The position numbers were made by a program, and so were the translations under genes. From contig JANATG010000001.1 in NCBI GenBank assembly GCA_029449235.1, forward strand, positions 496,001 to 560,000: a DNA stretch of 64,000 nucleotides, written 5' to 3'. This stretch comes from Linnemannia schmuckeri (taxonomy: Eukaryota > Mortierellomycota > Mortierellomycetes > Mortierellales > Mortierellaceae). The notes under the pieces are model-generated. The model ran no database searches. It saw only the letters and a list, made by a program, of their open reading frames with translations, and was not told the DNA's origin. Shown one piece after another: positions 12,284 through 25,029 of the stretch (its first letter is position 1; every line of letters starts with the position of its first letter).

Positions 12284-15200
12284 AGTCAAGGCGGAGACAT
12301 ACTTTTCGGATATCCACTGCGGCAAATGATTATTAACAACAACTACGACAACATAACAATTCCTCATCAAATGAACAGAGCGCTGAGCGCTTTACACCCT
12401 AATGAAAAACAACACTTATATCCCCTTCACTATGTTGACGCGTTCGTCGCTCGCATTTTTATTTTCTCTGTCTTTACAAACCAAGATTACCCACGACCCT
12501 TTTTCCTATTATTTAACATACCAAACCACACTTATGAACATAGCAGTAAATAGAACGCTATTTTTACCATCGAGAAAACCTTAGAGGATGAGGATTATCA
12601 TGTTTCCTCTCCTTTTGTTCATTCCTTTTCTTCATTCCTTTTCTTCGCCTCAAGGATTGTGTCGACTGGCGCGAAACATTGTATGGATGAGTGCCAATAA
12701 TAACCATCATGTTGTTCTTCTTACTGTGTGTTTTATTTAACCTGTACTCTTATTTTTCAAATGTATGTGTTTGATGATGGCACGGTTTCAATTTCCCCAC
12801 TCCGGAAGATATCCATTTCACGCTTTTTCTAATCTGTTGGCGAAGATGTCGAGTTCGCGTCGTTAAACGTGTGCCCTGGTTCTGTAACCGTACACCGGGA
12901 AGCTCTCGAGGTTTCATACCTTACAACTCCCCAGAGCCAGTTTGCTACATTACATTTCAGTAAACAAGGGGACAAGATGGGATGAAGAGGAACATACTTG
13001 TTTGGCTAACCAGGGAGCCTAGGCTACTTTCTATATATGCGCATTTTTTTTTCAATTTCTCCGTGCCCCGTCCCCTGAAACGTACAACGAAACTGACATA
13101 TGTGCGAAATTGATTGGTTGATTGACGCGTTAAGAAAAACACGACACCAATATGCAATCACTAATATTTTTCGTACTTTTTTGTAGCGAAAACTCGCCAT
13201 ATCTAATTGCATCGTTACAGAATATCAACATATGTGTGCCAGTTCGGCAAGTCGTGCTACCTGAAATGTGGACGCTTTCGGTTTCAAGCTATTATTCTTT
13301 AATCGCTCAACTGCATGCTTTTCCTACTGTAGGTTCTCTCTTCCTTTGCTTGCTCAGGATTGCTAATGTTGCTTACCGTCAGCTTCATCAGAAGTAGGAA
13401 AGATAACAGAGGTTGACTTAGGTAAAAAGTAAAATAAAGATGAATGAGGTTACTGTTATTTCCTCTGTCCCCTCTTCTACACTTCTTTTACACACTCCTT
13501 TCCCTACTCCACTCAAGCAGAGGACGATCGAGCGGACATGGGTTTCGCACCTAAGCACCCATGTTTTTTTGACAAAGTTAATGCAGTCGCCCCTGAATTT
13601 TGTCATGAAACAACTGATCAAAAAAAAAAAAACTTTATGTCATGTTTATGCATTGTAAAGATGTAACTGTAGAAAGGCATGCTGGTGTAACGGGCATTAA
13701 GAAAGGGTTCGTTTGCTGGTTTCTACTCCCCCTCCTGCCCTGTCCTTCGCCATGGTTCAGTCTCTCTACCTCCACTCCATAAAATGCGCTCGCATTAATG
13801 TGTCTATGTGTGTCTGTTGGTTGGAGAGATGAATTGGTTACTTTCAATCAAATTTTTCTTTCTATCCCTTTCCCTTTCCTTTTGCCATGCATACAAAATG
13901 CAACCAAAGCGCACAGAAGAGCAAAAGGGTGAGGACTCAAGGAGAGTCAGGGGAGAGATGAGGAAAGGGCCATCGGGGCACTAATGCACAAAAAAACCAG
14001 CACACTTGCAAGGGGATGGATTGGCAGACAGACGGACTAACTTGTCAACGGTTCAAGGTTGAGCCTGCGAGGTAGAGTGGCGTGGTGGTGTTGGTCGATG
14101 AAGGGAAGGCAGGGAGTAAAGGGGCGGCAGGAGTGGGAAGAAGGGGAAGAAGGGGAGGAGTAGAGGTTTGGTAAGCCCTAATCCTGCCGAGCATTGACAA
14201 TAACAAACAACCAAAACAATATGCAACCAAGTCTGTGTAAGGTTAATTGGTGGAACACAAACAAGCAAACAACAAATAGTGTTAGACTGCGTCAATGCCC
14301 CGCTTCAGTGGACTTTCACTTCTATTTTTTACCTAAGAGGTCTGGGTTCTTTCCATGTCTTTCCTAAAAGCAAATCATCCAAAATGGCAAACACCGCAAG
14401 TTGTTATATCAGACTTGTGGTTTGGAACGAGAGAGACAAAAAGAATGAAGGTAACAATAGGCAGTGTCATATGAAAGAAAGGAAAAGGGTGGTGAGATAG
14501 AAGAAATGTCAATGCCCCTCTAGTTCTATGAACCACCTTGTCTTCTATTCTCTCCTTTTCCGTTCTCTTCTCTATTTGTTCGGAGAAAGGATCATGTTCG
14601 GAGATTTGATAATAAAAACCTAGGGGGAAAGGATTAAGAAATGCCAGCTGCAAAAACCACTGCTTTTCTATTCTTATGGCGGAGTGGTTTAAGGAGAAGT
14701 AGTTTTCTTTCTTTTTCGTGGCTGCTTTCATATTCTTATGCGCAACAGAAGGGTGGATCCATCATCCGTCTATACTCTTCTCTCCCTATATACCTATCTA
14801 TTATTTTTTCTCGATCGTTCCTATCGTACGAAAGGAAAAGGGGGACAAGGGGACAAGAGAACTAGGGATGAGAGGGGTATCCATCCTCTGTAATGGACCT
14901 CGTGAACATATACATTTTCCATGTCCGCAAATATGCGGTGTGGCTCGAGGGCATCTAAGTGTTTGTGAGTGAGTTGCCAGACCAAGCCCCCGTTTTTTTT
15001 TTTTTTTTTTTTTTCTATTTTTTTTATGTATTATGCTCTGTTATGCTCTATCGCTCTTTTACAAGAGAATGAACGGCGAATAAAGTGAAGAAAAAAGAGA
15101 TGAAGGACCAATAAATGAAGGGGCCAACATTGGATGGGAATCCAAGAGAAGGACAAAGAGAGTGTTCATGACTGCAATGGACTCTATGCAGAGCACATGG

Positions 15201-16042
15201 CGACCTTCAGTATGGACAAGCATGCAAACAATTTTACCCACAATGCGGATCCCAAAATGGTTTGATGTTTGTACACTTTTGCCCATACTCATTTACACAC
15301 AGACGCATAGACAGAGAGGCAGAGAGACGGCCCCTCTTATTCTAACCCCTCTCTCCTTCCCTCCCTCCCTCACTCTCTCGATCTCCCTTTCACAGAAAAA
15401 AAGAGCGTAAAGGGTGAGTGTGGGTCATGTGGATCATTCAGTTGCGTGTCTGCTCGTTTGGTGAAAACCCAATGGTGCTCTCTGATTTCTGAACAAATCG
15501 TAACCCTTTTTCCCCTCTATATGGCGCTCGAGCCCGGTTTTAAGTCCAGTCTTCATGGTCATCCATTTACCCTCAAACAAAGAAAATAGATCCGCCCCCT
15601 TTTTTCTTCACCCGACAATCACTTAAATCTCCATCCACTTCTGTCGTACTTTTTTCGTTTTTCTTCTTTTCTTCTCTTTTCTTCCCTTTTCTTCTCTTTT
15701 TCTTTTCCGGTTTCTAGTTCTCAGCATCGTCTTTTCTGTACTCTTTTTTCTTTTTCTTCATCTATACCACTTTATTCTCTGCTCTCAGTCCCATCCTTGC
15801 ATCTTCATCCATTGTCCATATCCTACTTTTTCATGTCCATCCTTCTTACATATCTAATTCACATCCATTGCTAGTATTTCCATTCTGTTCACACTGCTGT
15901 TCCCTGATACGACCCTCTCATCCAGCAACAACAAATAATCACTCTTCACTACTAAAAAGTTCGCACTCTACACACCGTTACTCGCATCGGCCTCCTTGTT
16001 CATATCGTATCTCCTCTCACTAACATCAGTAATACACCAATT
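12284..16042. other. 3.8-kb intergenic region
   Basis: No convincing gene. It holds a 22-base T run at 14993-15014 and a long CT-rich tract (about 15600-15760) upstream of the next start codon, likely promoter or leader sequence. Short open frames here show no recognisable motifs. Confidence 0.5.
14993..15014. repeat. 22-base T homopolymer
   Basis: Uninterrupted T run seen directly. Confidence 0.95.
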
Positions 16043-18308
16043 ATGCATTGGATCAACTCAGTTGTGATCTGTGTGATCGCTACTATCGTACTCTTCCCAG
16101 AATACGTACTCTCCAGTAAGCCAATTGCCTCTACCCTTCTCGCTTATTCACCGAGGCAGATCTCTTCAATGACATTTGTTCGCATGGTGCCACAAAAGGT
16201 CAATCCACATAACAAGGAAGGTCCATCCTTTGTCTTTTTTGTCCCCCTCGATCCCATTCTGACAAGGCTCTATACCTTTTTTTTTTCTATCATTACTCCC
16301 TTTTCCTCCGCTTTCTGCGTGCAAAGGCTGCTGCTGTTCTATTTCGACCCAGCCCCTTCAACCGTCGTCACCGTACTACAGACCCGGCAACAACGCATCT
16401 CCATCCTATGCCATCTCGCTCTCTGCCAGCTCGCAATTCGCCGTCAACAACCCCGGTAGTCCCGTCTACCTAGCCCTGATCACGTTCCCGGCGAACTATG
16501 TCCTCTCAGCGGTCCCTGCTGGATGTGTCTCTGTATCGATTAATGCTGTCAACTGTACCATTTCAGGGATGAACATGCTGGTTGCAGAGTTTGCGAGTGT
16601 TATTGTGGACGATGGGACGCAGCCTAGGTTGGAATCTGTGGTTGTTAATGGGGAGATTTGTGCCATGAGGGGAAGTTGTCCGACTTATACGCCTTCTAAC
16701 CCGCGTTCAACGACTACTTGGCCTGCGATGCCTAATCCTCCTTCTACGAGCAGCAACCCCTCCTCGATCCGTCCATCTCAGCCACCATCATCTTCTTCAT
16801 CATCATCACCATCGTCTTCATCATCGTCACCATCACAGCCACCATCCGTGTCCTCTTCTCTCTCGCCTTCATCGTCCTCAGCATGTCCACCAACCCCAAC
16901 ATCTGACCCTGGTGCTACCCCAACTCCCAAAGCCATGGGCTCCCAGCATTCCAAAATTGGTCTGATCGTCGGTCTGACGCTCGCATTTGTACTCTTGATC
17001 TCCCTCATTTGCCTGTACTTTCTCCGCCGTCGGCGCCAAAACCCACAAAGCAAATCCAGCACCGGTTCTCGCGCTAGTGGTCATTGGCGTGGTGCTGCAG
17101 CTGCAGCTGCAGCTGCGCTCTTCCGGATCACGCGCAAGGGATCTAAGCTGTCTCTCGGTCGTACAAGTCCCCACGGAAGCCCTAGTATGGCGTTGCCCTC
17201 TGAGAAGGTATTGTCCAATAATGAAGAACCGTCCCTCGAGGCCAATGCCGCCTTCGCGCAATCGACATCCACAATCTCGACGACCACCGTATCTGAAAAA
17301 TCGGCAGCGGCCATGGGGACAGGAACAGGGTTGGGCATGACGCTGATTGATATTCCTGAAGCCCATGTGCCCGAGGACTCTTCTTCATCAGCGTCGTCGT
17401 CATCGTCGGAGGTCAATTACTTCCAGAACGAGAATGATGAACTTGAACGCGACTTAGATGCAGAGTTTGCAGAGGAGACTACCACAGCCACAGGGCTCAT
17501 AGCAAACAAGGACAACAACAACAGCAACCAACAAGCACCGTCATCGTCGGCGACATCAAGACATCCGTGGCTCGCCCGGGCTGCCAGCAAGTCTGCCCGA
17601 TTACATCGCGCAGTTAGAGCTGCATCCAGTCGGTTACTACCTCTCCATAGCAACGATGCACCCCAAAAATCCTCAATCGAACGACAAGAACAGGCATCGA
17701 CAAAGACCCAAACCGAAAGATCCGTCATTCCTAGACCTCACTTTCCCCAAGGCGGCCTTTTCTTCAAGAATAACAATGTTACCGACCGCCCCCCAACCCG
17801 CTCATCCTCCTCCTCCTTCTCGACCCCGCGTCCACCAAAAAGCATCCACCGCCCCTCCTCCCGCGTTGGCAGTGGCCAAGTCATCGCAACCATCCGTCCA
17901 GAACACCACCAAGAGCTCATCCACCAACAACGACTCGACCAAGGCCTAACACCCGAACAACCCCTCCCTTCCTACACATACCACCAACTGGCTTCCGGAG
18001 CCACATCTGCAGGCACTGCCGCCAATGCCGCCGCACTCTTTGCAGCAGTGGCCCAGGGAGGTCCTGGGTTGTACAGGGGTAGGAGTGATAGTGCAGGCAA
18101 CGCGGTCGATTCATTCGTCAACCCAGGTCCACCACCTCCACCCCTTACACGGGGAATATCGAGGAGTCATCAGGCGAGTGCGTCAGGGAGTGGGCCCCGA
18201 CGAGGGTATAATCAACCGATCCATATCCAACCCCCTGTCCCTACTTTCCAACCAGACCAGCAGCAAGCAGGTTCGGAGGATGCATCTGGGCTGTATGGGT
18301 ACATGTAG
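16043..18308 (+). CDS. Single-pass cell-surface protein, Wsc/Mid2-like architecture
   Basis: Not recognised as a named family. Exons 16043-16115 and 16327-18308 (211-bp GT-AG intron) give 684 residues. The N terminus is a signal peptide (about residues 1-24). The extracellular part (25-160) has paired cysteines and hydrophobic beta-like stretches. A Ser/Pro stalk follows (about 165-220), probably O-glycosylated. One transmembrane helix, IGLIVGLTLAFVLLISLICL, starts near residue 235 and is followed at once by RRRR, the stop-transfer signal that places the rest in the cytoplasm. The long tail (260-684) is low in complexity, rich in Ser, Ala and Pro, with acidic patches. This layout matches fungal cell-wall-stress sensors in general form only; I see no WSC cysteine signature. 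The choice of acceptor at 16326 rests on frame continuity and is the weak point. Confidence 0.7.
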
Positions 18309-20992
18309 ATATCAAACACTTGCATTAGCGTGCATTTCGCATTCGTTCATTTCTTCACACCTTTTGGTATATCCCCGACTTTCTTGCATTCATTTCAGTG
18401 TAGATACTAAGTAGACGAATAAAAACGGCGACGACCATCGCCATCGCATTTGTATTTTTACCCTCCGATAAACAAAACAAAAATAATCTGCATGTAGGTA
18501 TTTCGGGCGGCGCGCAACGAGAAGACGCGACTTGTCGCGCTTAACTATAGAAAACAGCTTTAGTATGGGTAATTTAGGCAAGAAGAGGAAGAGGTCGCAA
18601 ACCGGTTAGCTATTAAAGCTTGGCTTTTGCTAGCTGAGCACAAGGCAAATGAGGAGGAAGAAATGAGAGGAGAGGCACTAGCGTGAGTAAATACAACGGT
18701 CTATGTTGCTTTGGGAAAAAAAAACAAAAGATAGTTGTCGGCGATGACTATTCTGGAAGGTGAGAAGAAGGACTGGGTCACCGTAAACAATCACTGGCGG
18801 CGTGCTACAACAGTTGGTCAAGTACAGTTCATCGACAGGCCAAGTTGACGACGTTCATGGTTGCCTTTGTCGACAGTTTATTTGTTTGTCATATCTGTTG
18901 TATTATGATGCATGTGTCAAATGAAATAAGGAAAAATAGTTGGATGGTTATGGAGAATATAAGAAATTGGATATTTGTTTGTTTTCCAATCGTTTAATGC
19001 ATGTATGCACGCATGGGATTTTTGAATGCATATGTAGATGAAAGAGTGAACTAATGAGGGGTTATTAGAAGAGACAAGGAGAGAAAGGCAGCAAGCATGT
19101 GCCTCTGTTCCGTTTTTTTTTTATTTGTATGCCGCGCAGGGATAGCAGTTTCACAAAGGGAAAATGGAAGGATAAGAAAATGAAAGGAAAACGTCAAAAC
19201 GAAGCAGCAACGCCAACGGTAAAAAAAGGTTAGAGAAGTAGAGATACAACCAAAACTAATCGCGCCCTTTCCCTCGTCAAAATCCCCTTCGTCTCTGTGT
19301 GTAAGAAGAATTAGAATATGGCAATATAATAGAGGAGCTGGCATATGTTTAATATGTGTCCCATGGCAAAGAGGATGCCAAAATTCTCAGCCAAGCATAC
19401 CGAGACCAACAACCATGTAAACAAATAAATATTGAAAAGGACCAAGGGTCCAATATTTTTCGTTAAACTTTGTTTCTTCCCTTCTTTTCGCTCTATCCCA
19501 TTGCAGGAAAGTGTGCTTAAGCGTGGGAGATTGGGAGATGTGGAAATTCACTGGAAACCAAGCTTTGCAAGAGCAACATGCGAACGCGTATCGTTGGTAA
19601 ACATGTTTGGTTTGGACAGCTCCAAACACGGCGCTGAAGAAGGCAGCAAGGAGGGTTGGACAGAATTTGATTGGAAGAAGCAAGAGTGGGATGAGCCAAA
19701 TAATGAACAATGGATAGGATATGATGGAAATGTATACAAACTGAGCGAGTAGTTAGACTGTCAGTCCACTATTGAGCTGTTGCATGTAGCCTCTTTGGAC
19801 ATCATACATGGAAAGTGGGAAGGGAGGAGAAAAGGGCGTCGTTGCTGTTTGTTCGCAAAGACACATGCAGTTCTGTTTGCATTTCGTTTCCGATCGCTCT
19901 CGTCCCTCTCCATCTCTGAATTCTCCAAAAGTGAGCCCTTCACTTTGTTACCCTGCCTTTTGCCTTGCCTTATATTTTTCCTTTCATAGTTAGAGTTACG
20001 TCTTTGCAAGGGTTTCTTCTTGAACCTCAAAAATAGCAAAGCGGCAACATAGGCTGCTTTTCCAATGAGCTACTTACCTTCTCCAGAAGACCCTGAGGAG
20101 CAATAGAAAGTGAACAATAGCGCGAGATATTATCATTTGGCTTCTCATAATTTTGCGAAAGAACAAACAACTAGAGAACAGAAAGGTTCGGAAACAATGT
20201 TTTTGGCCATTCCTACCAAACCCCTAACTCCTCTGAAAACGACAACAACGAAGGGTATAATGGGAAAGAGGAATTGGAGTACTGCACTATGCAAAAGGGG
20301 ATAGGCGCCGCCGCCGCTACTCAAACTATTTTCCGTTGTTAATTGTTGCTCGGTTAGATCCCCGCCAACCTGCTTGTCCTCCCTTTCGCCATCTCTCGCC
20401 CCTTTTTTTTTCCTTTTCAAAAATATTACGGTGGTGTCCCTAGCATACACAGGGAATAATAGACGCTAGTCGAAAAGGGAAGGTAGACAGGGGTGAAGTG
20501 AAAACATACGAGTGTCAACAAAAGGAAAAAATGGCAACTCGGGGTAGCTGGGATATCAGTAGAGATTAGTGAGCAAGAGGATGAGAAATACATGTACAAA
20601 TGACAAGCTGTTTAGTTTCTCGAGTTGTTGTGTCCTTGTTAATACATGTGTGATTGATATGCGAGGCAGGACAGATATTACTTTTATACGCTATCATTCC
20701 TCTGCATAGATACAAGAACTCATGAAATCAATAGCACGCGCGACAGGCAATAGCATGCAGAATGGAAAAAAGTCTCGTCCGCGGCATTGGCGGTGAATGA
20801 TTGGCTGACTCGTTCTCGAAAGGCGGCCAATTATCCAATTGTTGACGTACCATGCTAATAATGCCAATAGGAGAAAAACAAAACAAAAAAGCAGATATAA
20901 TGGAGTAGAGTGGGCGGTTGAGGGATGGAAATGGAACAATAGGAGGGAAGGAGCGTCAAGGAGCGATAGGGATGTGGTTCCCTTTACGAAAG

Positions 20993-20995
<3 letters not shown>

Positions 20996-21023
<28 letters not shown>
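20996..21023. repeat. 28-base A homopolymer
   Basis: Uninterrupted A run seen directly. Confidence 0.95.
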
Positions 21024-22415
21024 TTACAGGAACGGGAAGTAAGGAATGGAGTTGGGGCACTGACTCTTTGACTCGCATGCTCGCCCATCCTTCTAGCCTC
21101 AATATTTTCTCCGGTCTAGTACACACTCAAATGCTGAAGTGGATAAACAACAACAAAAAAAAGCATAGAAGAATGATGCCGGGATAGGAACTTGCTCGTC
21201 ATGGACCACTTGAGGGATCCTCGTGGTTGTCGCGTTCGTTCGATATTGCGCGTCCTTCTTGAGAGTTTCTCCTCGCAGGGCAGCCAATGAGAAGCGACAG
21301 TTTGTCACGTCCGTCGGGGTGAAATAATTAAGCATTTCTGGTATCAGTACTAATATCAGACCATTAAAGAACACTATCAGGAACAGTAAATAGTGAATAC
21401 TAAGCCAGCAGGACCCTTGAATAAGGACAGGGGGAGTGGTGAGCACTCGATGATAATGCGAATGGAGCGGAGAGCAGATTGAAGATCGCCTCTCTTCTGC
21501 TTCTCCACCACTTGTTTGTCTGCATGCTTGCTAGACTGAATTTCTCCTCGCTTCCTCATCATACCTTTCTGTCTTAGTTTCGTGGCTCTCATTTTTTGCA
21601 TTGTTTATGCCTCGCTCTTGCCACCAGGTAAGAGAGAGACATAGAATGAGAAGGTACTTTAAACAATGTAGTGAGCCCTTGTTTATCACAAAAGTGGGAC
21701 CACCACCATCATCATTCCTTTACCTCCTCCGTACCCCTTTCACAAAGAATGGCGTAGGGCTGAAAAAAAAAAGAAAGAAGGCAAAACCAAAAAGTAGCAA
21801 AAGAAAAGGAAGGGTTGAAAGAGTGCAGAGGTGTAAAGCGAACAGCTCTTGGATTTTGTTTCTCCACAGGGAAGCCCTTCTTTGTCAGCTGAAAGAAGAG
21901 AGCCCTATCAACCAATGGTACTTAGCTGTCCGGCAAGATTCTTACCAATACATTTATTCTTCTTTGCGGGAGGGTGACATGCAGTGAAGAAGAAGGCAGG
22001 GAGACAGATGATGAGGGACCACATTACGCACGAGCACAATGCGCAAACATTTTTTTTGCCGAAAGCGAGCAACGATAGACTGATGAGAGACAACAAACAA
22101 GCAAGGGAGAGAGGAGATGGTATGGATGTGTGAGAGACAGAGGGAGGAAGACAAGAAAGAAAAGAGAGGAAGTGACAGTGGAAAGTGGGTAAGGTTCAAA
22201 CTGGAGGAGAAGCGACAAAGACTGACGGAAAAAAGAGGTGTGTGGGCTCGTTTTTTTTGGCTCAGGCCTACGCGTAAATAATAAGGAAATAGGAATGCGG
22301 GCCCTGAGCTCAACTCTTACTCGCTCGCCCTGCCGACAAATAAGCAACAGCAGCAAGAAACGAAAAGCCAATAGAAACCCACGACAGAGGTGGGCAAGAC
22401 CAAGGCAGGGCAAGG

Positions 22416-22471
22416 CAAGACAAGACAAGACAAGACAAGACAAACAAACAAACAAACAAACAAACAAACAA
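22416..22471. repeat. (CAAGA)n followed by (CAAA)n microsatellite
   Basis: Five-base units CAAGA switch to four-base units CAAA with no interruption. Confidence 0.95.
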
Positions 22472-24304
22472 TGACCCTGCAACAATGGAATGATGCATTT
22501 GTTGTTTCGACTACACTCTTTTGTTTTTTTGTTGATTTTTACTCCAATCCTTTCCTTCTTTCCTCTTCCTCGCCTTCCTTTCCTTTCCCTTCACTCATAT
22601 CCGCACCTCCTTGCCCTACCCGTTAGATGGAAAGGGGAGGTTTCTTATTTTTTTCAACAACCGCGGAATAGGGGCTAAGAGGGACGTGGGAGAGGAGAGA
22701 TTGCACACTTGCAGAAAAAATGTGGAGAAATAGGGACCGTTTGGATGTCGACATGAGATAGCCCTCTAATCGACATTACTGATGTTATCGCCGAAGGTTT
22801 TTTTGATACCAATGATATTTTGTTGTTGTTTTTTTTTTATTTTCGATTGTTACTTCACTCTCCCCTTTGACGTTGTCAGTGCCCACTTAACCATCCTACC
22901 TACTATGATTTATTTCGTATATGTCAGACTTTTACCGGTATCGGTCTTTGCGGTAGATAGCTATCTGGGTCGAAGAAGGAAGAGCTGGAGCAAAAACAAC
23001 AAACCAATAAGGAAAGAGAGTGAAGAATACGAGGTAGGTGTTAAATGAGATACACGCCCCGTCTCATTGTTGTTTGTTGCTAACACTTTCGAGGAAAGGA
23101 GTAGGCATTCTGGGTGGTTCATTCCCGTTCCAGTGAGGAAACCGCAAAGGGCAATGCTAGAGGGGCATCGTTGATGTTTTCGTTTTTCCTGATACGAGAT
23201 AACAGTTGAACAGTGAGCAGTATGTGGTGAGAGGAGCGAACTATAGACTCTGTTCCTGTTGTTTGCGCGTCTGACCATGACTGCGAAACAGTTCGTAGAA
23301 GAGGTAAGAGAAAAGGACAACATCCCACTTTTTCTTGTATTCTATTCCCAGTGGTGTGTCCTTTTTTAAAGAACACATTGGTTCGTTTCTTGGTGGTCAT
23401 TAAGAAACAGTTTGTGACCGAACCTACGCAGTGAACATCATGGGGAGTTCCAAGGAGTTCACTCACACCACTTTTGACTACAAAGATCAATGAGGGCGTC
23501 AGTCAAACACAAGAGTATCGAATGAGAGTGCCATTTTTTTTATTCAGTGTTTATGTAATGACATTTTTTGTACAATGTCAAGGCCATCGATATGAGAAAG
23601 TGCCAGTGTCTAGAAAAGAAAGAACAAAGCAAGGCGAGGGGGATAACAGCTCACCATGGAAGGATACTGATAACTCGGAAGCAAGGATATCAAGTCGAGA
23701 TACAAATATGTTCAGTGCCTTGTGGACATGAGAACAGAAGGACAACAAAAGAATGAGAGCGCAGCCTTCGCTTGCAATAGAATAGGATCATTGATTCTCT
23801 ACCTATGAAACTATAGTAAAGAACAGCGTCGTTGTTGATGTTTTCGCTGCTACCACAGTTTGTGTGTATGGTTTGAGCGGACCCTTCTCTCACATACCTC
23901 TCTCTCCCTTGAGCCTAAGTCCTAAAAAAGGGACTAATGTTATTGCGAACAAAAAACTCAATTTGTTAATACTTTTACGATTCAATTGTTTGAGAATCGA
24001 CTCTATTCAATCCTAGCGCACACACCCTCTCCTTTGTTTTTTTTCACTCGCTTTTCGCCCTTAGCCCTTTTCCCTTCATCGTCCTTCTCAACCCCACCTT
24101 TCATGTTCCTAACCCTCGTCGGAATAGGTCCCGCATGTGAGAATTAACAACCACTTCCATCTCCTGAGCGCCATACTATCCATGTCAAGCATTGTCTGCA
24201 TTCCGCCCGCTTTTCAAATCAACTTTTACTTCTCCCTTCTCAACCTTCAACAATACTAGGTCCAGACCACCTTTTTTACAAGGCTCGAAGAAAAGAAAAA
24301 CGCG

Positions 24305-24312
24305 TATAAATA
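24305..24312 (+). promoter_or_regulatory. TATA box of the ML-domain gene
   Basis: TATAAATA lies 116 bases upstream of the start codon and is followed by a CT-rich leader. Position and match suit a strong regulated promoter. Confidence 0.65.
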
Positions 24313-24427
24313 CTGCCATCCCCTCCCCTTTTTTTTTGTTCTTCACTCTTTCAAGCAAGTCCTCTCCACCACCTCTCCACTCCGCCAAAAACTCAACCCA
24401 ACCCTACCTACCTCAAGTTAACCAGCT

Positions 24428-25029
24428 ATGAAGTTCATTGCCACCGCCGCTGCCCTCATTGCCTTGGCCTCGTCTGCCACCGCCGCTTTCTCCTCCTGCG
24501 GATCCTCTACCGACTCGTTCCGCCTCGGAAGCATCTCATATACCCCCAACCCCCCCAAGGTCGGCCAGAACCTTTGCATCACCTTGAACGGGTCCCTCAC
24601 TAAGCCCGTCACCACCGGCTCTACCATCCGCGTCACCGCCACTTTCTGTAAGCTCCCTTTTCCTCCGCACTGTTTTTCCCTTCGGACATCTCGCCTCTGG
24701 CTCGTTCAGGACTGCATGGCTCGATCAAATTGAACCTCCGGTTGCAACTAACGCATCCCTCTCCTTTCTCCCCCCTTTTTTAAACCTCTGAATTTTCATC
24801 GTGATTAGGGGGAATCAACGTCTACGATCAGACCGCTGACTTGTGCGCTGGGTTGGTTGGAGGTGCCAACCCCTGTCCCATTCCCACCACCACCACCTCG
24901 GTCACCCAGTGCATCACCGTTCCCTCGAACGTCCCCGCCGGTGTCTCCCTGACCCTTAAGGCCGTCGCCACCAACGCCGATGCCTCCCGCATCTTCTGCA
25001 TCAACGGTCCCTTGACCTTCTCCAACTAA
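24428..25029 (+). CDS. Secreted ML-domain lipid-binding protein (NPC2 / PG-PI transfer type)
   Basis: ML (MD-2-related lipid recognition) proteins are small secreted or vacuolar beta-sandwich proteins that bind sterols or phospholipids. Exons 24428-24647 and 24809-25029 (161-bp GT-AG intron) give 146 residues. Residues 1-19 are a signal peptide ending Ala-rich before FSSCG. The mature part has the family pattern: an early Cys, ISYTPNPPKVGQ, strands around SLTKPVTTGSTIRVTATFWG, the DLC...NPCPI pair, a Pro-rich turn with CITVPSNVPAGVSLTLKAVA, and a final FCINGPLTF. Six cysteines are in the mature chain, suggesting three disulfides. It is slightly shorter than typical fungal NPC2-like proteins, which usually carry a longer N-terminal region. 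A TATA box 116 bases upstream and C-ending codons suggest high expression. Confidence 0.87.

Larger units (their letters stand above)
18309..24427. other. 6.1-kb gene-free region
   Basis: No supported gene. A frame at 19432-19752 has no family resemblance. The region contains a 28-base A run at 20996-21023 and a (CAAGA)n/(CAAA)n microsatellite at 22416-22471. The last few hundred bases are the promoter of the ML-domain gene. Confidence 0.5.

Noticed and set aside
14680..14705. A-box-like TGGCGGAGTGGTTTAAGG suggesting a tRNA-Leu or tRNA-Ser
   Set aside because: No GGTTCGA-type B box follows within 100 bases and no cloverleaf can be drawn.
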